From Acinetobacter gyllenbergii CIP 110306 = MTCC 11365 (lineage in GTDB: Bacteria > Pseudomonadota > Gammaproteobacteria > Pseudomonadales > Moraxellaceae): a stretch of 64,000 nucleotides of DNA. The first letter of the stretch is position 1, and each line of letters opens with the position of its first letter. The stretch spans positions 1 through 64,000 of the forward strand of contig NZ_ATGG01000016.1 of assembly GCF_000413855.1 (NCBI RefSeq), read 5' to 3'. Under the pieces are notes generated by a model. It was not told where the DNA came from. It did no database searches and saw nothing but the letters and a program-made list of their open reading frames with translations. Of the stretch, positions 1-7,485 are shown piece by piece. The position numbers and the translations under genes are program-made.

Positions 1-512
1 CCTTTTACACCCTGTGCACCTTGAGCTCCTGTCGCTCCGATATCTCCTTTATCACCCTTATCGCCTTTGTCTCCTTGGACACCTTGTGCTCCTGTAGCAC
101 CAGTATCACCTTTTACGCCCTGTGCGCCTTGAGCACCTGCCGCTCCGATATCTCCTTTATCACCCTTATCGCCTTTATCTCCTTGGACACCTTGCGCCCC
201 TGTAGCACCAGTATCGCCTTTTACACCCTGTGCACCTTGAACTCCGACATCCCCTTTATCACCTTTATCACCTTTATCACCTTGTGCTCCTGTTGCACCA
301 GTATCACCTTTTACACCCTGCGCCCCTGTAGCACCAGTATCGCCTTTTACACCCTGTGCACCTTGAGCTCCGACATCTCCTTTGTCACCTTTGTCTCCTT
401 GGACACCTTGTGCTCCTGTAGCACCAGTATCACCTTTTACACCCTGTGCACCTTGAGCTCCGACATCTCCTTTATCACCCTTGTCACCTTTATCTCCCTT
501 ATCGCCTTTAAG
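1..512 (-). repeat. Collagen-encoding Gly-X-Y tandem repeat DNA
   Basis: About 170 codons of continuous Gly-X-Y. Copies of the block beginning CCTTTTAC on the plus strand start at 1, 109, 217, 307, 343 and 433, giving spacings of 108, 108, 90, 36 and 90 bp (36, 36, 30, 12 and 30 residues). All are multiples of 9 bp, so copy changes preserve both frame and triplet register. The copies differ by scattered substitutions, many of them synonymous, so this is an older array under coding selection. The array continues off the left edge. Confidence 0.9.
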
Positions 513-1313
513 TGAGGTTAGCCATTGGCTTTGGGTACCGACATATCCACCAGCGACTGCTAATTCATAAGCACTTTTACCATCTGCACCAGCCCCAGTC
601 GGTATTGCATCAATCTGACTTTGTAAACTAGTCAACTTCGTATTGACTGCAGTAAAAGCACTCCCAATATTGCTATAATTAGACCCTTGAATCGTATATG
701 TTGGTCCTGAAAAAACGCCATTATTAAAACCAGCGCCTCCTCCAAAAACACTTGCTAGCGAATTTAATTGCCCGAAGTTAACCGCATCATTTGCAGACGT
801 TCCATTTGTTAAATTTGTAATTTTATTATTATTAAAAGAAATCGTTCCGTTACCCGCCGATCCACTTAAAGAACCTTTAGAAGTAATACCTCCTGCTCCA
901 ACTTTTAGCGTATCGGCATTGACTGTGACATCAAAATCATCATTTACTATTTTGTCGTCAGAAATTGGTGAATTGTTATAACAATTGATGGCTCCCCAAT
1001 ATTGCTGACTCACAATAGAATTTCCGTGCGTTGTAGCAGCAATCCCTGGATTAGTATTTGCACCTTTTGCGCCACATGTGATCACTTGTTCCGCAAAAAC
1101 CTGCTGAGTTATTAACGTTGATATGCAAACCCCTAGAGCAATAACAATTGGTTTTAAGCGCAATGTTTCTTGAGGTTTATCATTTTTGAAAGTTTGAGAA
1201 TCTTTTCTTACATGACCTATTCGACTTGTTTTATGTTCACTGGTTGCATTTTCAGAAACAACAACCACACACCCTAGAGATCTACTCCAAATTTTTTTAA
1301 AGATAGTATTCAT
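1..1313 (-). CDS. Trimeric autotransporter adhesin with collagen-like stalk (partial, 3' end outside window)
   Basis: Predicted type Vc (YadA-like) surface adhesin. 437 codons are visible with no stop, and the C-terminal part, where a YadA anchor would be expected, lies beyond position 1. Residues 1-25 form an extended signal peptide region (starts MNTIFKKIWSRSLG, then CVVVVSENATS). A hydrophobic signal core follows at about 53-74, ending QQVFA. A YadA-type connector (ITNLTNGTSANDAVNFGQLN) is at about 165-190. The motif GKSAYELA..GYVGTQSQWLTSLKG at about 237-267 is the sequence that often precedes collagen-like stretches in phage and bacterial fibres. From about residue 268 to the edge the protein is unbroken Gly-X-Y triplets (KGD, TGA, QGA, QGV, IGA). 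A ribosome site (AAGGGA) lies 6 bases before the ATG at 1313. It is divergent from the HTH gene at 1528. Expected role is adhesion or autoagglutination; the ligand is unknown. Confidence 0.9.
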   Translation of the reverse strand, partial: MNTIFKKIWSRSLGCVVVVSENATSEHKTSRIGHVRKDSQTFKNDKPQETLRLKPIVIALGVCISTLITQQVFAEQVITCGAKGANTNPGIAATTHGNSIVSQQYWGAINCYNNSPISDDKIVNDDFDVTVNADTLKVGAGGITSKGSLSGSAGNGTISFNNNKITNLTNGTSANDAVNFGQLNSLASVFGGGAGFNNGVFSGPTYTIQGSNYSNIGSAFTAVNTKLTSLQSQIDAIPTGAGADGKSAYELAVAGGYVGTQSQWLTSLKGDKGDKGDKGDKGDVGAQGAQGVKGDTGATGAQGVQGDKGDKGDVGAQGAQGVKGDTGATGAQGVKGDTGATGAQGDKGDKGDKGDVGVQGAQGVKGDTGATGAQGVQGDKGDKGDKGDIGAAGAQGAQGVKGDTGATGAQGVQGDKGDKGDKGDIGATGAQGAQGVK

Positions 1314-1375
1314 ATTATTCCCTTCATTTTGTGAATATAACCACATAAATTAGAGAACATTTTTCGCACAAATGA

Positions 1376-1444
1376 ATCATTGAAATTTGGTAGAAAAATT
1401 AAAAAAACTTCAAAAAAATCGTCTAAATAACAAATTTCAATGAT
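1376..1444. promoter_or_regulatory. Perfect 14-bp inverted repeat between divergent adhesin and HTH gene
   Basis: ATCATTGAAATTTG at 1376-1389 is exactly reverse-complementary to CAAATTTCAATGAT at 1431-1444, with 41 bp between. The arms lie 63-131 bp upstream of the adhesin ATG (1313) and 84-152 bp upstream of the HTH-gene ATG (1528), in very AT-rich DNA. A pair of regulator sites is the simplest reading. The protein that binds is inferred, not shown. Confidence 0.55.
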
Positions 1445-1527
1445 GTCAAAACATCTTAATTTATCTTTAATAACTCAACGCTACGGAGCAACTTTTTTTT
1501 AACAACGATAGATAAAAAGGATTCAAA

Positions 1528-1927
1528 ATGGAAACTACAAGTCAATTAAGCAAACGCGAATGCCAGATTTTTTTAAATGTTGGTACATGGCTATCGTATT
1601 AAAGAAATAGCGAAAAAAATTCATATCAGTGAACGAACCGTTACCACGCATCAAGAAAATATTTATCAAAAGCTTAATATCCACCATCGCGCCAGTTTAA
1701 TTCAGTTTTCCCCCTACTATTCTGAATTTCTAACTACCCTCTCACCAAGAGAACACACTATTGCTCAGCTCTTAGCTCAAGATCTTTGTAGTACAGACAT
1801 TTCACTACGATTAAATCTAAGCATAGAAACGATCTACAGCTACAGAAAATCAATCAACCGAAAATATAAGTGCATTCAAATAAAATACGATGTTTTGGGG
1901 ATATTCACCCTAGAAGAATGCCATTAA
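1528..1927 (+). pseudogene. Tandem LuxR-type HTH regulator, interrupted by one frameshift
   Basis: The likely true start is ATG 1528 with AAGG 7 bases upstream. It encodes METTSQLSKRECQIFLN, then runs out of frame to TAA at 1600-1602. The rest is in the next frame from ATG 1577, which has no ribosome site and an in-frame stop just before it. Joining the frames by removing one A from the T7A3 tract at 1568-1577 restores a textbook LuxR HTH (LSKRECQIF-LMLVHGYRIKEIA, exact family spacing), followed by ISERTVTTHQENIYQKL. A second LuxR HTH follows (LSPREHTIAQLL...IETIYSYRKSIN). No receiver domain is present. So this was a two-HTH regulator, probably for the divergent adhesin or the downstream collar gene. 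It could be dead, phase-variable or a sequencing error. Confidence 0.75.
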
Positions 1928-1981
1928 ATTAAAACTACAAAAACATCAACAACATGTCTTAAAAACTAAAAGGGGAGAAAT

Positions 1982-2581
1982 ATGAGCGCCGACCCATATC
2001 TTGGTGAAATTATACTCGTTCCATACAACTTCGTCCCAAGAGGATGGGCTGCATGTAATGGACAACTATTACCAATTGCTCAAAATCAAGCGCTATTTAG
2101 CTTATTAGGTACGACTTATGGGGGGAATGGGGTGAGCAATTTCGCCCTACCAAACCTAGGTGGTCGTTTCGCACTTGGAGTAAATAGTAATTTTCAAATT
2201 GGCCAAACAGCTGGTAGTCAAACCACGACTCTAACCCTCAATAATTTGCCTGCACATAATCACCTTATTGCAGCTCAAAATATTAATTCGACAGTATCCT
2301 TAACACCACAAGCAAGCGGACTCGGTGGAAGCAGCAGTGATCCAAGCAATGCTGTTTGGGCAAATGCCAATGATTCAAGTACAGGGAGTGTATATGACAC
2401 TTTTACTCAAAGTACAAACTCATTGGTGAATATGAAGACAGTCGCTGGAACAGCTCAAGTCTCCCTACCACAACAAACCACATCATTCACAGGGGCTAAC
2501 CAACCTGTTGATATTACCAATCCTTATTTGGCTTTGTACTACATCATCAGTTTAGAAGGTATCTACCCTTCTCGCCAATAA
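1982..2581 (+). CDS. Phage tail-collar / MdpB-family protein
   Basis: 199 aa with no signal peptide. Residues 7-66 match the phage tail collar domain (PF07484) seen in the T4 short tail fibre and in bacterial 'microcystin-dependent protein' homologues: LGEIILVPYNFVPRGW, CNGQLLPIAQNQALFSLLGT, YGGNGVSNFALPNLGGRF. The family motif LTLNNLPAHNH follows at about 91-101, and the C-terminus ends NPYLALYYIISLEGIYPSR, also typical. It has a strong ribosome site (GGGGAG) before ATG 1982. No other phage genes are nearby, so this is a stand-alone homologue and not a prophage tail. It lies 54 bp after the frameshifted regulator and may share its transcript. Cell role is unknown; export would need a non-classical route. 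Confidence 0.88.
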   Translation: MSADPYLGEIILVPYNFVPRGWAACNGQLLPIAQNQALFSLLGTTYGGNGVSNFALPNLGGRFALGVNSNFQIGQTAGSQTTTLTLNNLPAHNHLIAAQNINSTVSLTPQASGLGGSSSDPSNAVWANANDSSTGSVYDTFTQSTNSLVNMKTVAGTAQVSLPQQTTSFTGANQPVDITNPYLALYYIISLEGIYPSRQ

Positions 2582-2740
2582 AACAATTTAAAGACATCGA
2601 TTTTCAATCTTAATGCGATCTCATCTGGTCGCATTAGGATTTGTTGTGGACACCAGAAACCACAAAAAATGGGGCGAATTTTGGAAAAACCATCTAAGTA
2701 TGAGCGATCACTTTTATAAATATTAAAGGAAGTAAAAATC

Positions 2741-3129
2741 TTGAGCGGATGTCAATGTGCCCTACAAGTAGTACCAGACTATACAAAAGTTGGCTTTAAT
2801 GGTGAAGGTAGCGATAAATAACAATGATCTGCTATTAAATCAACGAATACGATTGAGTCAGTACAAAACCAACTGCGTAGTACAAATGTAGCGGCATTAG
2901 GCCCCAGCGCATGTATCCATACTTCTTATCGCCATGGAGATGTATGCTTTGACTTTCCTATCTTTGGAAATGTTTGTGTAAGTATCGCTATTACTTAGTA
3001 CTCCCGTAAGTGCCAGTTAATGTGTCTGTGGTGATGCTTGTACCACATGGGGCGTTCCAACTGGTCTCAAAATTATGCTCTATGTAAATGATCAGCCGCT
3101 TTAGAGTGCAACAGTCGCTAAAATCTGCT
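2741..3129 (+). pseudogene. Decayed small Cys-containing protein gene
   Basis: AGGAAG followed by TTG 2741 opens a reading frame starting (M)SGCQCALQVVPDYTKVGFN. In-frame TAA (2819) and TGA (2825) interrupt it. The same frame then continues for 56 codons of protein-like sequence (SAIKSTNTIESVQNQLRS..., CIHTSYRHGDVCFDFPIFGN) to TAG 2996. After about 3020 a different frame gives CVCGDACTTWGVPTGLKIML and then YVNDQPL, stop, ATVAKIC, ending at TAA 3129. The pieces read as one Cys-containing polypeptide of about 125 residues broken by stops and a shift. I do not recognise the family. It lies between the collar gene and the response regulator, in AT-rich DNA. Confidence 0.5.
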
Positions 3130-3313
3130 AATAAGCATATGACGGTCATATTCAAAACAGGCTTAATATTAATTAGGCCTAATTCTAAAATTATAAAGAT
3201 ATTTTTTAAAAACTATTTAAAGAATCTAAACACTTAAAATTATTTAACAATAATGATAGAAAATAAATATTTCACGCTTATAATCATAATTATTTTTAAA
3301 AAAAGAAAATATT

Positions 3314-4015
3314 ATGATCTCACAAGCAAGGGCAATAGAAAACTCCTTAGAGACACACGCTTCCAGTTTTATACCGTCTGCACCGGTATTAATTGCTGAA
3401 GACGATAAAATAATTAAAAAACGATTAAAAAACATATTAACAGAGCTTAATTATAAAAATAATGATTTGATTTTTTCAGAAAGCCTCCATCACTCCTTAT
3501 TAATTGCACAAAATCAAAATATCTCTTTTGCATTAGTCAATTTAAGTTTATCCGATGGAGATGGAACGAAATTAATAAAAAAATTAAGACAAAAGAACAC
3601 CACTATTCCAATTTTAGTTATCTCAGCATTGAACACGAAAGAGGCTGTTTTAAAGGCAATACAAGCTGGTGCAACAGGTTACCTGCTTAAAGAGCGTGAT
3701 GATTTCGAAGTGCTAATGTCGATTAAACAAATTTTAAAAGGGGGACTACCAATCGATCCCTTTTTAATTCAAATGATTTTATCAACAGAAATTAAACCCT
3801 CACCTACAAGATCAAATATGACGGAAACTCTTTCTGCTAGAGAGTTAGAAATTTTAGAACTTGTAACACAAGGCTTAAATAATCAAGATATTGCAAACTC
3901 ACTTAGATTATCACGTTACACCATTGAATCTCACTTGCGTAATATTTATGGAAAACTTTCTGTAGACAGTCGCTCAAAAGCAATTAATATTGCTTATTCA
4001 TTAGGTTTGTTTTAA
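3314..4015 (+). CDS. NarL/LuxR-type response regulator with atypical receiver (Asn at phospho-site)
   Basis: 233 aa. A receiver domain at about 24-145 is followed by a LuxR HTH at about 170-230 (LSARELEILELVTQGLNNQDIA, TIESHLRNIYGKL). The acidic pair is present (AEDD, 29-31), as are the Ser of VISA and the Lys of LLKE. The phospho-acceptor position is Asn76, in ALVNLSLSDGDG where active receivers read LLDLxLPDGDG. This predicts a receiver that is not controlled by ordinary aspartyl phosphorylation. No sensor kinase gene is near. The ribosome site is weak (AAAGAAA). Base composition is markedly AT-rich, with long A/T runs on both sides, which suggests acquired DNA. A plausible target is the adjacent surface-protein locus, by position only. 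Confidence 0.88.
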   Translation: MISQARAIENSLETHASSFIPSAPVLIAEDDKIIKKRLKNILTELNYKNNDLIFSESLHHSLLIAQNQNISFALVNLSLSDGDGTKLIKKLRQKNTTIPILVISALNTKEAVLKAIQAGATGYLLKERDDFEVLMSIKQILKGGLPIDPFLIQMILSTEIKPSPTRSNMTETLSARELEILELVTQGLNNQDIANSLRLSRYTIESHLRNIYGKLSVDSRSKAINIAYSLGLF

Positions 4016-4087
4016 CGAAAAACAATTAAGAAAAATAAAAATAAAAAAATAATTAAAAACAAAATAATTCAACAATTAAAATAAAAA

Positions 4088-4117
4088 AGGGCGTCAATTT
4101 GATAAAATCAATCGCCC
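4088..4117 (-). terminator. Terminator after gspM
   Basis: On the minus strand, GGGGCGATTGATTT and AAATTGACGCCC form a stem, followed by TTTTTTATT. It lies 76 bp after the gspM stop and closes the gpsA-sixA-gspL-gspM run. Confidence 0.75.
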
Positions 4118-4192
4118 CAACTCAAACATTAATATCAGACATCTAAAATGATCAACTAAAAATTTAGCGCATAACCAAAACACAGATAAATA

Positions 4193-4672
4193 CTATTGTA
4201 CTGTTGCCGTTAATTTAATCTGATTATTATTAGACACCATATCCATTTTTTGAATACTGATGCCTGCTTGTGACAGTTGCATCAAAAAGTTAGCCAATAC
4301 CGCATAGTTTTGATGTTCAGCCACCAGCTGGATTTGTTCTCCATTTTGTTGCGAAGACACAGCCAAACCTTGTTGTTGTGCAGTACGTTGAATTTTATCC
4401 GCTACAGTTAAACCTGAATCGCCAGCAGGTTTCATGGTCGCCGCATTACTCTGCATCCACACGGTAATATCTTTTAAATCGTTTAAACGCTTCTGTTGCT
4501 TATCTGCCAAGGCATGCATTTGCCACAAAGAAAAGCCAATGACAGCAACAATCACAAAAATTGTGGTAAAAATTACCATTACCCGTTCTCGAACAGATAA
4601 ACTTTGTAGATATTCATTTAATGCTTCAACTTTCTGATCGAAGCTGTTTTGTAATCGAGTAAATGCTTTCAT
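4193..4672 (-). CDS. gspM: Type II secretion system protein M
   Basis: 159 aa. Inner-membrane bitopic component of the type II secretion assembly platform, partner of GspL. A short cytoplasmic N-terminus is followed by one membrane segment at about 32-51 (VMVIFTTIFVIVAVIGFSLW) and a periplasmic domain containing LKDITVWMQSNAATM and IQRTAQQQGL, as in GspM/XcpZ. The length matches the family. Its start codon overlaps the gspL stop by one base (TAATG), so the two are translationally coupled. The remaining gsp genes are not in this window, which is usual for Acinetobacter, where T2SS genes are scattered. Confidence 0.9.
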   Translation of the reverse strand: MKAFTRLQNSFDQKVEALNEYLQSLSVRERVMVIFTTIFVIVAVIGFSLWQMHALADKQQKRLNDLKDITVWMQSNAATMKPAGDSGLTVADKIQRTAQQQGLAVSSQQNGEQIQLVAEHQNYAVLANFLMQLSQAGISIQKMDMVSNNNQIKLTATVQ

Positions 4673-5811
4673 TATTTTACTTTCACCACCCCGATCGCCC
4701 CAACACTATCCGCCTGCACATTACCGAGCTCGGCTTGGAAACCCTGTTGGTTTAATTGTTGCGTTAATCCTTGTAAATCGTCTGCAGATTTTGCTTTAAG
4801 TGACATTGCCAAAGTCGAAGCATCATAACTCACCTGTTGCGCAACAATTTGTTTTTGCATCAAGATTGGACCGACACGGCTTAATAATGAAAGTGCTTGT
4901 GTATCACCTAACTGACTCATCCGCAGTTGCGCTTCAAACGAGCTTTTCAGGTTTTGCTCAGTCACTCGTATATTTTCACCAAACCAAGCTTTATATTGCT
5001 CAATCGCTTGAGTTGCAGTTTGATCAGCCACTTTTTTCAGCTTTGACCAACGTAGAGCGTCATACCCCAGTTGTACGATAATCACGGCCAATAATACGAC
5101 TGCAGCAGCCTTCCAATAACCTGACCATTGCGTTTCTGCATTTTTTGCTTTGGGTAAAACATTAAAAGGATGCTGTTTCGGTCTTAATAACGGCGCGAAT
5201 TGATAACTGAATTCAGTACGCTGATCTTTGCTCGATGCCGTCGCCAAACTTTCTAACTGCCCTACATTTAAATTCGCAAATTTATATTGTGTTTCTGCAG
5301 TTTGAAACTCAAGATATAAGGCGAGGTCATCCACCGAGTTTCCTGACCAGACATTTTCTCTCACCAATAAATGATCATAAAGATTGAGCAGTACTACTTG
5401 ATCCTGCTCTGGCTCAGGTGCAATCAAAAAGTCAGGTAAGAATGCTGTTATCTGGATCGGCAAAAGACTGAGTGCATGTTGCCATGTTTCAATCGAATAT
5501 TGTGCGACACCCAAGATGTTAAGCTGATCATTTTGAAAATGATGAACCACTTTCATTTGATCAATTGGCAGGGTCACAAACTCTTCCAAGAGGTATTTAA
5601 CACCTTCCTGTCCCAATTGTTTGTAATGCACTTTGGTCATAGGTTGTTGTAATAATTGTGCATTTCGGCTTGGAAAATAAACCACAGCCTCTTTTCCATG
5701 ATGCTCTTGCAAGTCCTGAATCAACTGTTCAAGACTTTGTGCCTGCAACCAATTTTCCCCTGCCGACCAATACCATGTTCCATTGGTTTCGGGCATCCAT
5801 AAATACAGCAT
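4672..5811 (-). CDS. gspL: Type II secretion system protein L
   Basis: 379 aa. GspL links the cytoplasmic GspE ATPase to the inner-membrane platform. The cytoplasmic actin-like N-terminal domain (about 1-230; VVYFPSRNAQLL, LLPIQITAFLPDFL) is followed by a single membrane helix at about 237-256 (WKAAAVVLLAVIIVQLGY) and a periplasmic ferredoxin-like domain to the end (LSLLSRVGPIL). Order and length match GspL/XcpY. It lies 39 bp after sixA on the same strand and overlaps gspM by one base. Confidence 0.92.
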   Translation of the reverse strand: MLYLWMPETNGTWYWSAGENWLQAQSLEQLIQDLQEHHGKEAVVYFPSRNAQLLQQPMTKVHYKQLGQEGVKYLLEEFVTLPIDQMKVVHHFQNDQLNILGVAQYSIETWQHALSLLPIQITAFLPDFLIAPEPEQDQVVLLNLYDHLLVRENVWSGNSVDDLALYLEFQTAETQYKFANLNVGQLESLATASSKDQRTEFSYQFAPLLRPKQHPFNVLPKAKNAETQWSGYWKAAAVVLLAVIIVQLGYDALRWSKLKKVADQTATQAIEQYKAWFGENIRVTEQNLKSSFEAQLRMSQLGDTQALSLLSRVGPILMQKQIVAQQVSYDASTLAMSLKAKSADDLQGLTQQLNQQGFQAELGNVQADSVGAIGVVKVK

Positions 5812-5850
5812 CGGTGTTCAGTACCCTTATCCTATTGAGGATAGATAAAA

Positions 5851-6306
5851 TTATAATGTTGGTGTAAAACGATTCTTTTGCGTCGATAAGCCATTCGCAA
5901 TCACCGCTTGATCATAAATACGTGCTTCGGCCAATGCAAATGGATTAAAATTTTCATGAGTCAATTGTTCTGCAATATGCGCCACAACATTCATATGACA
6001 AACCACTGCAATTGACTCATAGGGTAATTTTGACAACCATTCGATTGCATCTTTGGCATCATCATCGGGTTTAATCTTATCGCAAATTAGCACAGGAATA
6101 CCGTGAAAATGTGCTTTGATGTGAGCCAAAGTTTCCTGAGCACGTAATAGAGGACTCACCACAAAGATTTCAGGTTGAATCACATCCATTAAGAAGTGTC
6201 CTGTTTGCTCAGCTTGTTGATGTCCACGCACTGTTAATGGACGCTGCATATCATTTCCATTAATAGCTGGAGATGCTTCACCGTGACGAACTAAAGTTAA
6301 CTGCAT
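5851..6306 (-). CDS. sixA: Phosphohistidine phosphatase SixA
   Basis: 151 aa. Histidine phosphatase superfamily with the catalytic RHG motif at 7-9 (TLVRHGEA), the second basic region SPLLRAQETL at about 101-110 of the fold, and the distal catalytic His in VVCHMN. Short length without a cap insert fits SixA, which dephosphorylates His-containing phosphotransfer domains. It sits between gpsA and gspL in one transcriptional run, an order characteristic of Acinetobacter. Substrate in this organism is inferred from the family. Confidence 0.88.
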   Translation of the reverse strand: MQLTLVRHGEASPAINGNDMQRPLTVRGHQQAEQTGHFLMDVIQPEIFVVSPLLRAQETLAHIKAHFHGIPVLICDKIKPDDDAKDAIEWLSKLPYESIAVVCHMNVVAHIAEQLTHENFNPFALAEARIYDQAVIANGLSTQKNRFTPTL

Positions 6307-6363
6307 AAAACGACCTTATTTTTTATTCCTATATCATAACCAAGATTGATGACAGTTTTTTGA

Positions 6364-7437
6364 TTAGACTTCTTGATGCGGTAAAACAAATTCCACATCA
6401 CTGCGATGCCCATTTTTCATCAAAGACAATGCAATGGTCATTGGCGGTGCACCTTCAAAAATCACATCATACAATGCATTGGTAATCGGCATATACACAT
6501 CCAGTTCTTCGGCTTTGGTTCGCACCTGAACAATGGTATTAATCCCTTCTGCCGTCTGACCAAGCTCTTTGGTCGCTTGATCTAGGGTTTTCCCAGAGCC
6601 TAACGCAAAACCAATTTGATAATTACGACTTAGTGGGCTGTTACAGGTGGCAAATAAATCACCGACACCAGACAGACCGAGGAAAGTCAAAGGATTAGCC
6701 CCCTGCTTCACCGCAAAACGGCTCATTTCTGCCAAAGCACGGGTCAAAATCATGCTCTTGGTATTTTCACCAATCTTATACGCACCGCCCATACCCATGG
6801 CAACTGCATAAATATTTTTTAATGCACCACCCAATTCAACACCATGTACATCATCACTACCAAATACGCGGAATAATGCACTGTGCAGCGCGTGTTGAAC
6901 GGCATAACGGACTAACTCCGACTCACTGGCAATCACCGTCCCAGATGGCATGCCTGCCATGATTTCTTTGGCAAGGTTTGGACCTGATAGTACCCCATAA
7001 GGCACTTCTGGTAATTCAGTGCGAATGATATCACTCATAAAACTAAAGGTTTTTGCTTCAATCCCTTTAGTCAATGAAACGACTGCTTGTGAGCTAATAA
7101 ACGGTGCAATTTGTTTTAATACATCACGGAATGAATGACTTGGAATCGCAACCAGAATAATGTCACGATCACGCACAGCAAGCTCTAAATCGGCAACCGC
7201 ACGTAACCCCTGTTCCAATGGATAATCAGGTAAATAACGTTTATTGATATGCGTTTGATTAATTTCTTCGGCAACAGCAGCGTCACGAATCCAAATCATG
7301 GTATCGCAGCCATTTCTGGTCGCTAAATTTGCCATGGCCGTACCAAAACTACCACCACCTAAGACGGTAATTCTTAATGCTGTTTTCTGATCTACGGCAA
7401 CTGGCTCGACCAAATCGCTAAAATTTAACTCTGACAT
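6364..7437 (-). CDS. gpsA: Glycerol-3-phosphate dehydrogenase [NAD(P)+]
   Basis: 357 aa cytoplasmic enzyme that reduces dihydroxyacetone phosphate to sn-glycerol-3-phosphate for phospholipid synthesis. The nucleotide-binding motif is GGGSFGTAMAN (about 28-38). Catalytic and substrate motifs include VSLTKGIE, LSGPNLAKEI, ELGGALKNIYAVAMG with the catalytic Lys, and LSGVGDLFATC. An N-terminal extension of about 20 residues before the Rossmann fold makes it slightly longer than the E. coli enzyme. It is followed 57 bp later by sixA. Confidence 0.96.
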   Translation of the reverse strand: MSELNFSDLVEPVAVDQKTALRITVLGGGSFGTAMANLATRNGCDTMIWIRDAAVAEEINQTHINKRYLPDYPLEQGLRAVADLELAVRDRDIILVAIPSHSFRDVLKQIAPFISSQAVVSLTKGIEAKTFSFMSDIIRTELPEVPYGVLSGPNLAKEIMAGMPSGTVIASESELVRYAVQHALHSALFRVFGSDDVHGVELGGALKNIYAVAMGMGGAYKIGENTKSMILTRALAEMSRFAVKQGANPLTFLGLSGVGDLFATCNSPLSRNYQIGFALGSGKTLDQATKELGQTAEGINTIVQVRTKAEELDVYMPITNALYDVIFEGAPPMTIALSLMKNGHRSDVEFVLPHQEV

Positions 7438-7485
7438 TTTTTATCCTGAAACGAATTTCTTTCTTTAATAAATGGCTGAAAAAGC

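Noticed and set aside
1..512. Regular repeats suggesting a CRISPR array
   Set aside because: The repeats have no unique spacers, the period is a multiple of 9 and codes Gly-X-Y throughout.
21..515. Plus-strand open frame rich in Ser/Thr/Leu/Ile
   Set aside because: It is the antisense of the collagen repeat; the minus strand has the ESPR start, ribosome site and Gly-X-Y register.
1569..1575. T TTT TTA slippery heptamer suggesting programmed -1 frameshifting
   Set aside because: A -1 slip enters the frame AAA TGT TGG..., which meets a stop soon and does not give the HTH; the HTH needs the other frame.
1982..2581. Prophage tail module
   Set aside because: No other tail, capsid, integrase or lysis genes are near; the collar protein stands alone.
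2741..2821. 26-codon TTG-started small gene
   Set aside because: The downstream text in the same frame continues as protein after two stops, so decay of a longer gene fits better.
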